Shown here in pieces: positions 1-7,238 of a stretch of DNA of 13,747 nucleotides. Each line of letters starts with the position of its first letter. Within the stretch, counting starts at the first letter, position 1. The notes under the pieces are model-generated. The model worked only from the letters and a program-made list of their open reading frames with translations. It was not told the DNA's origin and did not search any database. The DNA is from Gammaproteobacteria bacterium UBA6173 (GTDB taxonomy: Bacteria; Pseudomonadota; Gammaproteobacteria; Pseudomonadales; Pseudohongiellaceae): NCBI GenBank assembly GCA_002422225.1, contig DITX01000196.1, forward strand, positions 8,376 through 22,122, given 5' to 3'. A program made the position numbers and the translations under genes.

Positions 1-495
1 GAGATTCATCCAACCAGTGCGTGGGAGCTGTTTGTATATCGGCTCGGTGCTGAAAAGTGGTGCATTGGTAAAGAGCTGCGCGGATTGCGCATGCCTGAAG
101 GTACTCGTATCGCCGCCTTGTTCAGAGGGCGTGAGTTGTTGCATCCAACCGGCAGTACACGTTTACTGGCCGATGATATTCTCTGTATAGTCGGGCATGA
201 GCATGATTTACCGGCGCTGGGCAAATTATTCAGTGTGGCACCTGCCACAGAGCTTAATGACTGGTTTTTTGGAGACTTTATTCTGGATGCTGCGGCCCGC
301 ATACAGGATTTAGCACCTATCTATGGCTTGCGCCCGGAACCGTTGGTCGCGTCTCAGTCAATCGGAGAGTTTCTGACCGTTAAGATGGGAGGCAAACCGG
401 TGGTAGGCGATCAGATCGAGTGGCAGGGGTTTGTGTGGAGTGTCGCGTCGGTAGAAGATGGCAAAGTAAAGCGTGTAGGTATGAAAATCGCCTGA
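1..495 (+). CDS. nhaP2: K+/H+ antiporter NhaP2 (CvrA) family, C-terminal part only
   Basis: The frame is open from base 1 to the TGA at 493-495, so this is the 3' end of a gene that begins outside the window; the ATG at 85 is internal. The first ~75 residues match a TrkA-C/RCK-C regulatory domain (ELRGLRMPEGTRIAALFRG, then LLHPTGSTRLLADDILCIVG, then DLPALGKLF). The last ~80 residues (FFGDFILDAAARIQDLAPIY, KMGGKPVVGDQIEW, ending VKRVGMKIA) match the CorC/HlyC-type domain that closes NhaP2/CvrA proteins. In this family an N-terminal membrane antiporter exchanges cytoplasmic K+ for H+ in the inner membrane, and the C-terminal domains gate it. The membrane part is not visible, so the assignment rests on the paired regulatory domains. 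It could be another CPA1 antiporter with the same tail. Confidence 0.85.
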   Translation, partial: EIHPTSAWELFVYRLGAEKWCIGKELRGLRMPEGTRIAALFRGRELLHPTGSTRLLADDILCIVGHEHDLPALGKLFSVAPATELNDWFFGDFILDAAARIQDLAPIYGLRPEPLVASQSIGEFLTVKMGGKPVVGDQIEWQGFVWSVASVEDGKVKRVGMKIA

Positions 496-533
496 TTGAC
501 TAAAATGACAACAAAAAAACCGAGGACTGCGTA

Positions 534-1571
534 ATGTCAAAATTGTATATGCTGAAAACCTTCAATGCACTGGCCTTAGTGGCTGGATTGTCGCTGACAG
601 CCGGCAGTGTGTATGCCCAGAGCGGCACACCACCCAGCGAGCCGCCTGCTGACTGGGGTCCGATTTCATCCACCATGGATGAAATTGTTTACCCGCATCC
701 GGTGCATTTTTTGCCAGTGACACATTTTGGTAAACGCGGCAACATGGCATACATGGACGTCGCACCTGTCGGCCAGCCAAATGGCCAGACAGCCATGTTG
801 TTCCACGGTATGAACTTTGGTGGCATCGGTTTTGGCCCGACCATCACCGCATTGTCCCAGGCGGGTTTCCGCGTGGTAGTGCCTGACCGTATTGGGTATG
901 GCAAGTCCTCCAAAATGGATATTCCATACAACCTGCATATTTTTGCCACCGATTCAAAACGTCTGCTTGACCATTTGGGTATTGAGAAAGCTGCCATTGT
1001 CGGCCATTCCATGGGTGGCATGCTGGCCGCACGCTTTACGATGACCTACCCAGGCAATGTCACACACATGGTGTTGGTGAATCAGATTGGCATGACGGAC
1101 CAGCGTCAAGGTCGCGCCTGGGGCGATATCGAAGAGGCTGCGCTGCGCACCGAGGCTACCACGAGCTATCAGTCAATCCTCGCTAACCACATGCGCTACT
1201 ACAACACCGAGATCAAGCCTGAATACCTCGAGTTTGTGCGTATGCAATACGGTCAGACGCTCAGCGCCGACTGGCCGTTGCTGGCTAAAATCCGTGCCTG
1301 GCAGCAAGCCATTCTGTTTATTGACCCGGTGGTTTATGACTGGCAACATATCAGCACCAAATCACTGGTATTGGGTGGGGCAGATGACCGACTCACCAAT
1401 GATTTTGCCGGGCAAGCCCGCATGGTTGCTGAGTCTCTTCAGAATGCCGAACTGACACTGTATCCCGGTATTGGGCACAACCCGCATTTTGAATATCCGG
1501 AACAGTACCATGCGGATCTGATCGCATTTTTGCGCTCTGACCCCACACAGCCCGCGCGAACGGGCTGGTAA
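534..1571 (+). CDS. Exported alpha/beta-fold hydrolase
   Basis: A 345-residue protein with a typical Sec signal peptide: basic start, hydrophobic core at residues 11-24, and likely cleavage after VYA at 28. The mature part is an alpha/beta hydrolase with an oxyanion HG at 91-92, nucleophile elbow GHSMGG with Ser159, probable acid Asp284 or Asp285 in GGADD, and catalytic His315 in GIGHNPHF. The PDRIGYGKS segment after strand 4 is typical of the epoxide-hydrolase/esterase-like group. Substrate is not predictable; it probably acts on an ester or similar bond in the periplasm. The start is supported by GAGGA at 522-526, 7 bases before the ATG; an internal Met6 is a less likely start. It follows the antiporter by 38 bases, so it could be read through from it. 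A fragment of a receptor gene lies directly downstream. Confidence 0.85.
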   Translation: MSKLYMLKTFNALALVAGLSLTAGSVYAQSGTPPSEPPADWGPISSTMDEIVYPHPVHFLPVTHFGKRGNMAYMDVAPVGQPNGQTAMLFHGMNFGGIGFGPTITALSQAGFRVVVPDRIGYGKSSKMDIPYNLHIFATDSKRLLDHLGIEKAAIVGHSMGGMLAARFTMTYPGNVTHMVLVNQIGMTDQRQGRAWGDIEEAALRTEATTSYQSILANHMRYYNTEIKPEYLEFVRMQYGQTLSADWPLLAKIRAWQQAILFIDPVVYDWQHISTKSLVLGGADDRLTNDFAGQARMVAESLQNAELTLYPGIGHNPHFEYPEQYHADLIAFLRSDPTQPARTGW

Positions 1572-1577
1572 TCGTAG

Positions 1578-1966
1578 TCATTATCTAGGACAGATTTGGC
1601 TTGGAGTCAGGTCACACAAGCCTTGAATGTGGGGCCTGACTATCGAAATGCTGCCGTCCAGTCTAAACATCTCAGCCGGTTGCCGATTGAAGGTCTGAGC
1701 ATCAATCTGTTGTCTCAGTTTGTTGAGGGCATCGATTTCCGTGTGCGTTACTCTTTCGACATAGGCGATCTGGGCAACTTTTCCGCTAGCCTGGGTGGTA
1801 ACTACTACACCCGTTGGGAGTATTTGCCTGACGAATATTCTGCCTACACCAGCGGCATCGCTGACCAGAACGCTGAAACTAACCTTGCGCCACCTTTGTC
1901 CCGATACAAGTTCAATACCGGGCTGTCGTGGTTCAGAAATAACCAAAGCGCCAGTATCACGGCGCG
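1578..1966 (+). pseudogene. TonB-dependent receptor fragment (beta-barrel region only)
   Basis: An open stretch beginning after a TAG at 1575-1577 reads like the late beta-barrel of a TonB-dependent outer-membrane receptor. It contains VEGIDFRVRYSFDIGDLGNF, then a strand SASLGGNYYTRWEYLP, then NLAPPLSRYKFNTGLSWF and SASITAR. The pattern 'GIDF.. Y.F ..G.F ..L.G.Y', followed by a proline-rich loop, 'R.K.N..L.W' and 'A.IT.R', is the usual layout of the last quarter of these barrels. Signal peptide, TonB box, plug domain, most of the barrel and the final strands with a C-terminal aromatic residue are all absent. No ribosome-binding site or ATG precedes it; the only in-frame start is TTG at 1596. 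It ends within ~20 bases of the thiolase stop codon on the other strand, so the boundaries look like deletion or insertion joints. Recognition is from family pattern, not from a search. Confidence 0.7.
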
Positions 1967-1987
1967 CCGGCCGCTTACCGGCACTAA

Positions 1988-3283
1988 TCAAGGCCGCTCA
2001 ACAATCGCAGCCACACCCATGCCGCCGGCTGTGCAGACAGAAATCAATCCGCGTCCCTGACCTTTTTCTTCAAGGATCGCCGCCAAGGTCCCCAGAATAC
2101 GAGCGCCGGTCGCCGCGAACGGATGCCCAAACGCCAGTGAACCGCCTTTGATGTTCATGCGACTGCGGTCAATGGTACCGAGCGCGGTATCACGCCCAAG
2201 CTTCTCGCGACAGAAATCTTCATCCTCCCAGGCTTTGAGTGTGCACAATGCCTGCGCAGCAAAGGCTTCGTGTATTTCGTAACAGTCAAAATCCTGCAGT
2301 GTCAGCTGGTTCATTTGCAAGAGTTCACTGACCGCCACAGTGGGCGCCATCAGCAGGCCTTCACCGTTTACAAAGTCCACTGCGCTGCTGCGACCCGAGA
2401 CCAGATAAGCGCGAATGGGGATGTTGTTGGCCAATGCCCACTGTTCACTGCATAACAGCACAGCGGCAGCGCCATCCGTGAGCGGCGTACTGTTGCCCGC
2501 CGTCAAGGTGCCATGTTTTTTGTCAAACGCAGGTTTTAAACTCGCGAGTTTTTCCAGTGAACTATCAGCCCGAATATTATTGTCGCGACTGACGCCTTCA
2601 TATGGATGGACCAGCGCGTCAAAAAAACCGGCTTCATAAGCGGCTGCTGCCTTTAAATGACTTTCAAGCGCCAACTGATCCTGATCGGCGCGGCTGATGC
2701 CCCACTCACGTGCCATGAGTTCGCAGTGTTCACCCATGGCCAGACCTGTGCGCGGTTCGCCGTTGGCAGGCGGGCGCGGGGTAAGTTCAGAAAAACGAAA
2801 CCCTTTAAATGTCTGCAAACGTTGTTTAAAGCTGCGTGCCTGCCCCAGTTTGATCAGGCGCTGGGCAAATTTGCGCTGAAACACAATCGGCACGTCGCTG
2901 GTGGTATCGGTACCTGCCGCGATGGCACAATCGATGTCACCGCTTGCAATTCTGGCGCCTAGCATCAACGCTGCCTGCAAGGAGGTGCCGCATGCCATCT
3001 GTAAGGTAATGCCAGGGGTGGCTGGCGATAGATCGGTACTCAGTATTGCCTCGCGCGCAAGATTCCAGTCTTTGCTGTGGCTGGTCACCGCCCCTGCCAC
3101 CACTTCATCTATCTTTTTGCCAGCCAGATTAAATTCTGTACTGAGCTGTTGCAGGGTATCTGCCAACATGTCCAGATTGCTTAAGTCGGCATAGACGGTG
3201 TTTGAACGGCAAAAGGGGATACGTGTCCCGCCTGCAATGACAACCCTGCGCAAAGTCTGTGGATTTCTGTCTGAATTAAACAC
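1988..3283 (-). CDS. fadI: Acetyl-CoA C-acyltransferase (3-ketoacyl-CoA thiolase), FadI type
   Basis: The beta subunit of the trifunctional fatty-acid oxidation complex; it cleaves 3-ketoacyl-CoA with CoA to give acetyl-CoA and a shortened acyl-CoA in the cytoplasm. From the GTG start it has 431 residues, close to E. coli FadI (about 436). Active-site Cys98 lies in MACGTSLQA, His338 in EIHEAFAAQ, His387 in AFGHPFAATGARI and Cys417 in SVCTAGGMG. GHPFAATGAR and the DNNIR..SSLE..A.LKPAFDKKHGT block are closer to FadI than to FadA. Start choice: AGGAG at 3294-3298 sits 10 bases before GTG (3281-3283). The upstream in-frame ATG at 3308-3310 (440 residues) has no Shine-Dalgarno sequence. The GTG overlaps the upstream gene's TAA in GTGTTTAA, pointing to translational coupling. 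It ends 22 bases from the receptor fragment. Confidence 0.93.
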   Translation of the reverse strand: MFNSDRNPQTLRRVVIAGGTRIPFCRSNTVYADLSNLDMLADTLQQLSTEFNLAGKKIDEVVAGAVTSHSKDWNLAREAILSTDLSPATPGITLQMACGTSLQAALMLGARIASGDIDCAIAAGTDTTSDVPIVFQRKFAQRLIKLGQARSFKQRLQTFKGFRFSELTPRPPANGEPRTGLAMGEHCELMAREWGISRADQDQLALESHLKAAAAYEAGFFDALVHPYEGVSRDNNIRADSSLEKLASLKPAFDKKHGTLTAGNSTPLTDGAAAVLLCSEQWALANNIPIRAYLVSGRSSAVDFVNGEGLLMAPTVAVSELLQMNQLTLQDFDCYEIHEAFAAQALCTLKAWEDEDFCREKLGRDTALGTIDRSRMNIKGGSLAFGHPFAATGARILGTLAAILEEKGQGRGLISVCTAGGMGVAAIVERP

Positions 3284-5384
3284 GGGTTTCAGTCTCCTGC
3301 TCGGGCTCATTGTGATCGGTGTCTGTTGTGTGCTTCGCCTGTTCAGGTTTGGGGGTTTTTACCTGGTCACTGACAATCGCTTGTTTGTCCTTGTGAGCGA
3401 GGTAGTACAAAGGACCGCCCCGGAACGGCGCAAAACCTGTTCCGAAAATCATGCCTGCATCCAACAGATCTTCGTCAGCCACCACGCCTTCCTGCAAGGC
3501 GGCAATACACTCGTTGGTATAGGCTTCTATCAATTGTTCCGCAATCTCGGCCAGATTATGAGTCTCTGCCACCCCCGGTTTTTTCACAGCCTTGCCGTCT
3601 TTCCAGACATACAAACCTGAGCCTGACTTTTTGCCAAGTTTGCCTGCGCTGACCAATGACTGAATAAAACTCTTTTCCGGTGATACAAGATTATCGTCGG
3701 ATTGCAGCACACCAGTGACCATCAGGCAGACATCAAGACCCACAGTATCGGCCAGTTCAACCGGTCCCATGGGCATGCCAAACGCTTCGGCCGCCGCATC
3801 CAGTGCTTCCGCGGGAATACCTTCGCGGTGCAGTTTTAACGCCGTCATCATGTAGGGCGCCAACACGCGATTGACCAGAAACCCCGGGCTGCTTTTTACG
3901 GGCAGCGGGAAGCGACTGATCTGCTGACAGAAGGCAGCACCCTTGCGGCGCTCCTGTTCGTCAGTGTCCGGGCTATACACCACTTCTACCAAGGGCATTT
4001 GGGGCACAGGATTAAAAAAGTGCAGACCAATCAAACGGGCGGGATTGCCCAGCACCGAGGCCAGTGTTTCTAGCGGAATTGCTGAGGTGTTGGTGGCCAG
4101 AATGGCGCCGGCTTTCATGCGGGGCTCCAGGTCGCGGAACAGTGCCTGCTTGGCTTCGACGTTTTCGTAGATGGCTTCAATCACCACATCAGCGCGCGGC
4201 ACAAAACGCGCGTCGGGATCGGGCCGCAAGCGCTCCATGGCAGCTTTGACTTTAGCGGGATCGCGCAGTTTCTTTTTAAATAAAATTTCGGCACGTTTTA
4301 ATGCCGGGGTGATGAACTTCATTTCGCGGTCTTGCAGGCTGACATCAATGCCACGCAATACACACCACGCCGCGATATCTCCTCCCATGACACCCGCGCC
4401 CACCACATGCACGTGGCTGGCCTTAAAGTCGCTGCCTTTGCCTTCAGACTTCAAGCGCTCCATGAGATGAAAAACCCGGCGCAGACCTTCCGCGGCAGAT
4501 GACACCATCAACTTGCCAACGGCCTTGGCTTCTTCCCGCATCATGGTTTTGGTGTTGCCACCAAATTGTTCCCAGGTGTCTATCAGGCTATAAGGTGCCG
4601 GATAGTGCTCCGGGCGCGCTTTGCGGCGGGTCTGTTTGCGCATTTGTTCCGCGAGAAACTTACGCGCTGGCAGGGTATTGCTTAAACGCCCGACAAGTCG
4701 GGGGCCGCGATTTTTTTTGCCACTCAGTACCGCTTTGCGTGCGGCCCAGACCAGTTCTTCATGACGTCCGATAAGCTGATCCACCAAGCCGACCGCTTTT
4801 GCAGCGCGCGCTTTTAATTGGCGGGAGGTTAGCATGAGCTCCATGGCTTTTATCCCGCCCATGATCTTGACCGAGCGCGCAGAACCGCCGAACCCGGGGA
4901 ATATACCCAGTTGTACTTCTGGAAAACCAAGCCGGGTAGCAGGCACATCTTTGGCAATACGCCAATTGCAGGCCAGTGACATTTCCAGCCCGCCGCCCAG
5001 GCAATAACCTTCAATGGCAGCGACCGTGATGCAATCGAGTTTTTCGAGACGATTAAACATCTCATGCACACGATTGATTTCACCGGTAACATCGTCTGCC
5101 GACGTGAATCCATCAAATTCGCGCACATCAGCACCAAACACAAACCCTGTGCTTTTGCCAGACATCAACACCAGACCGCGCGGGGTTTCGCGCTCTACCA
5201 GATTGATCAGTTGGTCAAATTCTTCCAGCACTTCACGCGACAGGGCATTAACACGCTCGCCCGCACGATCCAGGCGTGCGTACAGAATGTTGTCGCGGTC
5301 GTGGGTCAGCTTCCAGTGTTTAAAATGTTGCTCGGGATACTCTGCCCGGTCGGGCAAGTTGCTTTGGTCGGATGCTGTACTCAT
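3276..5384 (-). CDS. fadJ: Multifunctional enoyl-CoA hydratase / 3-hydroxyacyl-CoA dehydrogenase, FadJ type
   Basis: The alpha subunit of the beta-oxidation complex: it hydrates 2-enoyl-CoA and then oxidises the L-3-hydroxyacyl-CoA with NAD+. Numbering from the chosen ATG (702 residues): the crotonase domain covers about 30-300, with the two catalytic glutamates at 134 (GYCLGGGLE) and 156 (LGFPEVQLGIFPGFGG). The NAD-binding Rossmann domain begins at VHVVGAGVMGGDIA (glycines 329, 331, 334). The dehydrogenase catalytic His455 lies in LIGLHFFNPVPQMPLVEVV with partner Glu467, and PGFLVNR contains Asn505. Both dehydrogenase C-terminal domains are present, but the protein ends after FAPFRGGPLYYLA in a charged, probably disordered ~40-residue tail instead of the usual final helices. 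Start: GAGG at 5390-5393, 5 bases before ATG 5382-5384. An ATG 33 bases upstream (5415-5417) falls in a hairpin loop and lacks a good ribosome site. Confidence 0.93.
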   Translation of the reverse strand: MSTASDQSNLPDRAEYPEQHFKHWKLTHDRDNILYARLDRAGERVNALSREVLEEFDQLINLVERETPRGLVLMSGKSTGFVFGADVREFDGFTSADDVTGEINRVHEMFNRLEKLDCITVAAIEGYCLGGGLEMSLACNWRIAKDVPATRLGFPEVQLGIFPGFGGSARSVKIMGGIKAMELMLTSRQLKARAAKAVGLVDQLIGRHEELVWAARKAVLSGKKNRGPRLVGRLSNTLPARKFLAEQMRKQTRRKARPEHYPAPYSLIDTWEQFGGNTKTMMREEAKAVGKLMVSSAAEGLRRVFHLMERLKSEGKGSDFKASHVHVVGAGVMGGDIAAWCVLRGIDVSLQDREMKFITPALKRAEILFKKKLRDPAKVKAAMERLRPDPDARFVPRADVVIEAIYENVEAKQALFRDLEPRMKAGAILATNTSAIPLETLASVLGNPARLIGLHFFNPVPQMPLVEVVYSPDTDEQERRKGAAFCQQISRFPLPVKSSPGFLVNRVLAPYMMTALKLHREGIPAEALDAAAEAFGMPMGPVELADTVGLDVCLMVTGVLQSDDNLVSPEKSFIQSLVSAGKLGKKSGSGLYVWKDGKAVKKPGVAETHNLAEIAEQLIEAYTNECIAALQEGVVADEDLLDAGMIFGTGFAPFRGGPLYYLAHKDKQAIVSDQVKTPKPEQAKHTTDTDHNEPEQETETRV

Positions 5385-5392
5385 AAAAACCT

Positions 5393-5432
5393 CGTTGCTC
5401 AGGCTGAATGAATTCATTTTGCCTGAGCAACG
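5393..5432 (-). terminator. Perfect 12-bp inverted repeat in the fadJ leader: terminator and/or operator
   Basis: The arms CGTTGCTCAGGC (5393-5404) and GCCTGAGCAACG (5421-5432) are exactly complementary, with a 16-base loop that itself contains the palindrome AATGAATTCATT (5407-5418). On the minus strand the stem is 22 bases past the alkaline phosphatase stop and is followed by AGG then TTTTT, which resembles an intrinsic terminator. The same AGG is the fadJ Shine-Dalgarno sequence and the T-run is its spacer to the ATG. It may therefore end phosphatase transcription, act as a leader attenuator, or be a repressor site for fadJ-fadI; the sequence does not decide between these. Confidence 0.55.
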
Positions 5433-5444
5433 CAGTATTTACAA
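5416..5444 (-). promoter_or_regulatory. Possible sigma-70 promoter for fadJ-fadI
   Basis: On the minus strand, TTGTAA (5439-5444, four of six consensus matches) is followed 17 bases later by CAAAAT (5416-5421, four of six). A transcript would start near 5409, giving a leader of about 25 bases that ends in GAGGTTTTTATG. The -10 lies inside the loop of the 12-bp inverted repeat and one arm lies in the spacer, so a protein bound there would block it. This is a weak consensus call. Confidence 0.25.
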
Positions 5445-5454
5445 AGCGCGTGGC

Positions 5455-7023
5455 TTACCAGCCATAAGCGTGACGCATGACATGGTAGATGTAATGCTGT
5501 TCATGTGTACTGTGAAACAGGTGCGACCACGGGCCTCGGGCGTAGATTGCAACATCTTCACCTGCATGGCCTTCGCTTTGTAGTGGCACCAATGCTTCCT
5601 GATGAAAATCAGGGTGAGTTGGATCAACATTACTCAAATCATGACGGCCAGGCGCGCCGGGGAGTGTGTAACGAACATCCCCTCCCGCATTCACTGCAAA
5701 GCCGGGGCCGTCGCGATAACCGAGTGTGGTATAGGGCAGACTGTCGCGTGCTACGCTGCGTTGCATATTGGCATGGCCATGATCGTCATTACCAACAACG
5801 GCACCTAGAATAGGGTTGCCGCGCGTTGCATAGCCGCCAATCGTGAGCGAGTGGCTGTGGTCTGCCGTGACGACAATCAAGGTATCCTGTTCGTTGGTGA
5901 GGTTTAAAGCTACCTGAACAGCATCGGACAGCTCGCGGGTGTCATTCAAAGCCCGATAGGCATTACCTGCATGATGCGCGTGATCGATACGACCCGCTTC
6001 GACCATCAGGAAAAATCCGCTGCTGGCAGACTGGGCCTGTAAGAGTCTGATGGCGACCTCTGTCATAGAAGGCAAATCCGGTTGTGTGCTATCGCTGGCG
6101 TTGCGATCGTAGGCATAGTCCATTTGTGAGCGGCTGAACAGCCCAAGCAGGTGTTGTGTGCTGTTGACATCGATGGCAGCCAATTGCTCTTTGTTCCAAA
6201 TGAAGGCGCTGTTGTTGTAACGGGCAGTCCACTCCTGCGTGAGATCTCTTTCATCCTTTCTTAACCCGGCACGGCCAGTGACCGGGTCAGTTTTGCTTTC
6301 AGGCGTAAACTGCTCTATCCCGCCTCCCAATGCGACGTTAATCCCGTCGCCATAAGAAAACTCCAACAGTTGTTGCGCGATGTCCTTGCAGCCGTGTTGC
6401 AGCGCTTCTTCAGGCAAGGCGGAGTCATTCTCCCAATCTCGCTCTGGGGTGTGTGCGTAAGTCGATGCCGGAGTAGCATGAGTGATGCGTGTTGTTGTCA
6501 CAAAGCCGGTGGCCAGACCACGTTCAGCGGCCTGTTGCATCAGGCTAGGCACTTCCGTGCCCAGCGAGGACTGACAGTTTTCGCGATCAGCATATTGATT
6601 GATACCAATAACACCGGCACGTGTTTTGATGCCAGCCATCATCGCAGTTGCCGTGCCAGCAGAGTCTGCAGTTTGCTGATTGGTGTTAAATGTTTTTGAA
6701 AGAGCGACCGCTGGAAACTGCTCAAACGACAGGAAATTCTCTTCGCCGGCTACACCTTGCATCTGACCTGCAAAAATCCTGGCCGCGGTGACCGTTGATA
6801 TGCCCATTCCGTCACCTACAAACAAAATCACGTTTTTGGCACGATTGGTGTTCTGTGCTCTGGATAGCGCGCGCTCCAATTCGGCCTGTCCTGACTCAAA
6901 CCACCACTCAGGTGTTTCGTTTGCCGGTGCAGGATAAAATGTTTGTGCGTGCACAAGGCCGGAAACGGAGGCCCCCAGTATCGCCATTACCAGCGCCGCT
7001 CCAGGTTTTGTATAAATCTTCAT
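5455..7023 (-). CDS. Secreted alkaline phosphatase (PhoA/ALP superfamily, animal-like active site)
   Basis: A 522-residue phosphomonoesterase exported by a Sec signal peptide (hydrophobic residues 8-24, likely cleavage after VHA at 26). Metal and catalytic residues are all present: Asp71 (FVGDGMG), nucleophile Ser121 (TADSAGTATA), His182 and Thr184 (ITHATPAST), Glu342, Asp347, His348 and His351 (VEAGRIDHAHH), Asp388 and His389 (TADHSHS), and His486 (GHAGEDVAIYA). Spacing matches mammalian alkaline phosphatase closely from Asp71 to His389. His182 and His348 replace the Asp153 and Lys328 of E. coli PhoA, as in fast animal enzymes. There is an insertion of about 23 residues before the last zinc ligand His486. 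Two cysteines (150, 212) could form a disulphide. AAGG precedes the ATG by 7 bases. It is divergent from fadE and upstream of fadJ. I saw no convincing Pho box. Confidence 0.93.
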   Translation of the reverse strand: MKIYTKPGAALVMAILGASVSGLVHAQTFYPAPANETPEWWFESGQAELERALSRAQNTNRAKNVILFVGDGMGISTVTAARIFAGQMQGVAGEENFLSFEQFPAVALSKTFNTNQQTADSAGTATAMMAGIKTRAGVIGINQYADRENCQSSLGTEVPSLMQQAAERGLATGFVTTTRITHATPASTYAHTPERDWENDSALPEEALQHGCKDIAQQLLEFSYGDGINVALGGGIEQFTPESKTDPVTGRAGLRKDERDLTQEWTARYNNSAFIWNKEQLAAIDVNSTQHLLGLFSRSQMDYAYDRNASDSTQPDLPSMTEVAIRLLQAQSASSGFFLMVEAGRIDHAHHAGNAYRALNDTRELSDAVQVALNLTNEQDTLIVVTADHSHSLTIGGYATRGNPILGAVVGNDDHGHANMQRSVARDSLPYTTLGYRDGPGFAVNAGGDVRYTLPGAPGRHDLSNVDPTHPDFHQEALVPLQSEGHAGEDVAIYARGPWSHLFHSTHEQHYIYHVMRHAYGW

Positions 7024-7238
7024 AGTGTTGCCTTTTTATAATTGAGCCAATGACTTGGCAGTCTGATACCTTATTTTTCAGAGCGTGCTGTGACGGTGAT
7101 GCAGCAGTTGATCATTGTAAATATGAATCAATTCAGTAATATGACGCCACCGGCTGCCGTTAAGGGTATATCACAGAATTTCCAAACTGTCGTGACAGCC
7201 CGATTATAGTCACTTTTTTGTTTGCCAGAGGATTGCAC
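7024..7238. promoter_or_regulatory. Intergenic region between divergent phosphatase and fadE genes
   Basis: These 215 bases are the only place for promoters of both divergent genes. Facing fadE I see TTGTAA (7115-7120), 16 bases, then TAATAT (7137-7142), the best sigma-70 match. A second possible -10 is TATAGT (7205-7210) with no good -35. A short inverted repeat CTGTC-GT-GACAG (7187-7198) lies between them, 41 bases before the fadE ATG, where an operator could be. No clear promoter faces the phosphatase: the AT-rich TTTATA at 7035-7040 is too close to its start codon. No small gene is supported here. Confidence 0.4.
7115..7142 (+). promoter_or_regulatory. Possible sigma-70 promoter for fadE
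   Basis: TTGTAA and TAATAT are separated by 16 bases; each is a partial consensus match. The resulting leader of about 90 bases would include the CTGTC-GT-GACAG repeat, so a bound regulator could act as a roadblock. Predicted by eye only. Confidence 0.3.

Noticed and set aside
1548..1567. Hairpin CAGCCCG-CGCGAA-CGGGCTG at the end of the alpha/beta hydrolase gene
   Set aside because: A clean 7-bp stem, but it lies in the last codons and no T-run follows, so I do not call it a terminator.
1962..1973. GC-rich palindromic run GGCGCGCCGGCC near the end of the receptor fragment
   Set aside because: It could mark a joint, but it is short, within the reading frame, and has no second copy nearby that I could see.
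1596..2060. Treating the TTG-started frame as a real small gene
   Set aside because: It lacks a ribosome site and signal peptide, its content is internal barrel strands, and its end runs into the antisense of the thiolase.
5014..5583. 189-residue plus-strand open frame opposite fadJ and the phosphatase end
   Set aside because: It overlaps two well-supported genes and shows no family features.
7035..7040. TATAAA-like box on the minus strand before the phosphatase
   Set aside because: It is so close to the start codon that a transcript from it would lack the ribosome site.
7165..7198. Pho box upstream of the phosphatase (minus-strand CTGTCAC and CTGTGAT, 22 bases apart)
   Set aside because: The half-site expected between them at 11 bases is absent and the position is about 150 bases upstream, so the match to a PhoB site is too weak.
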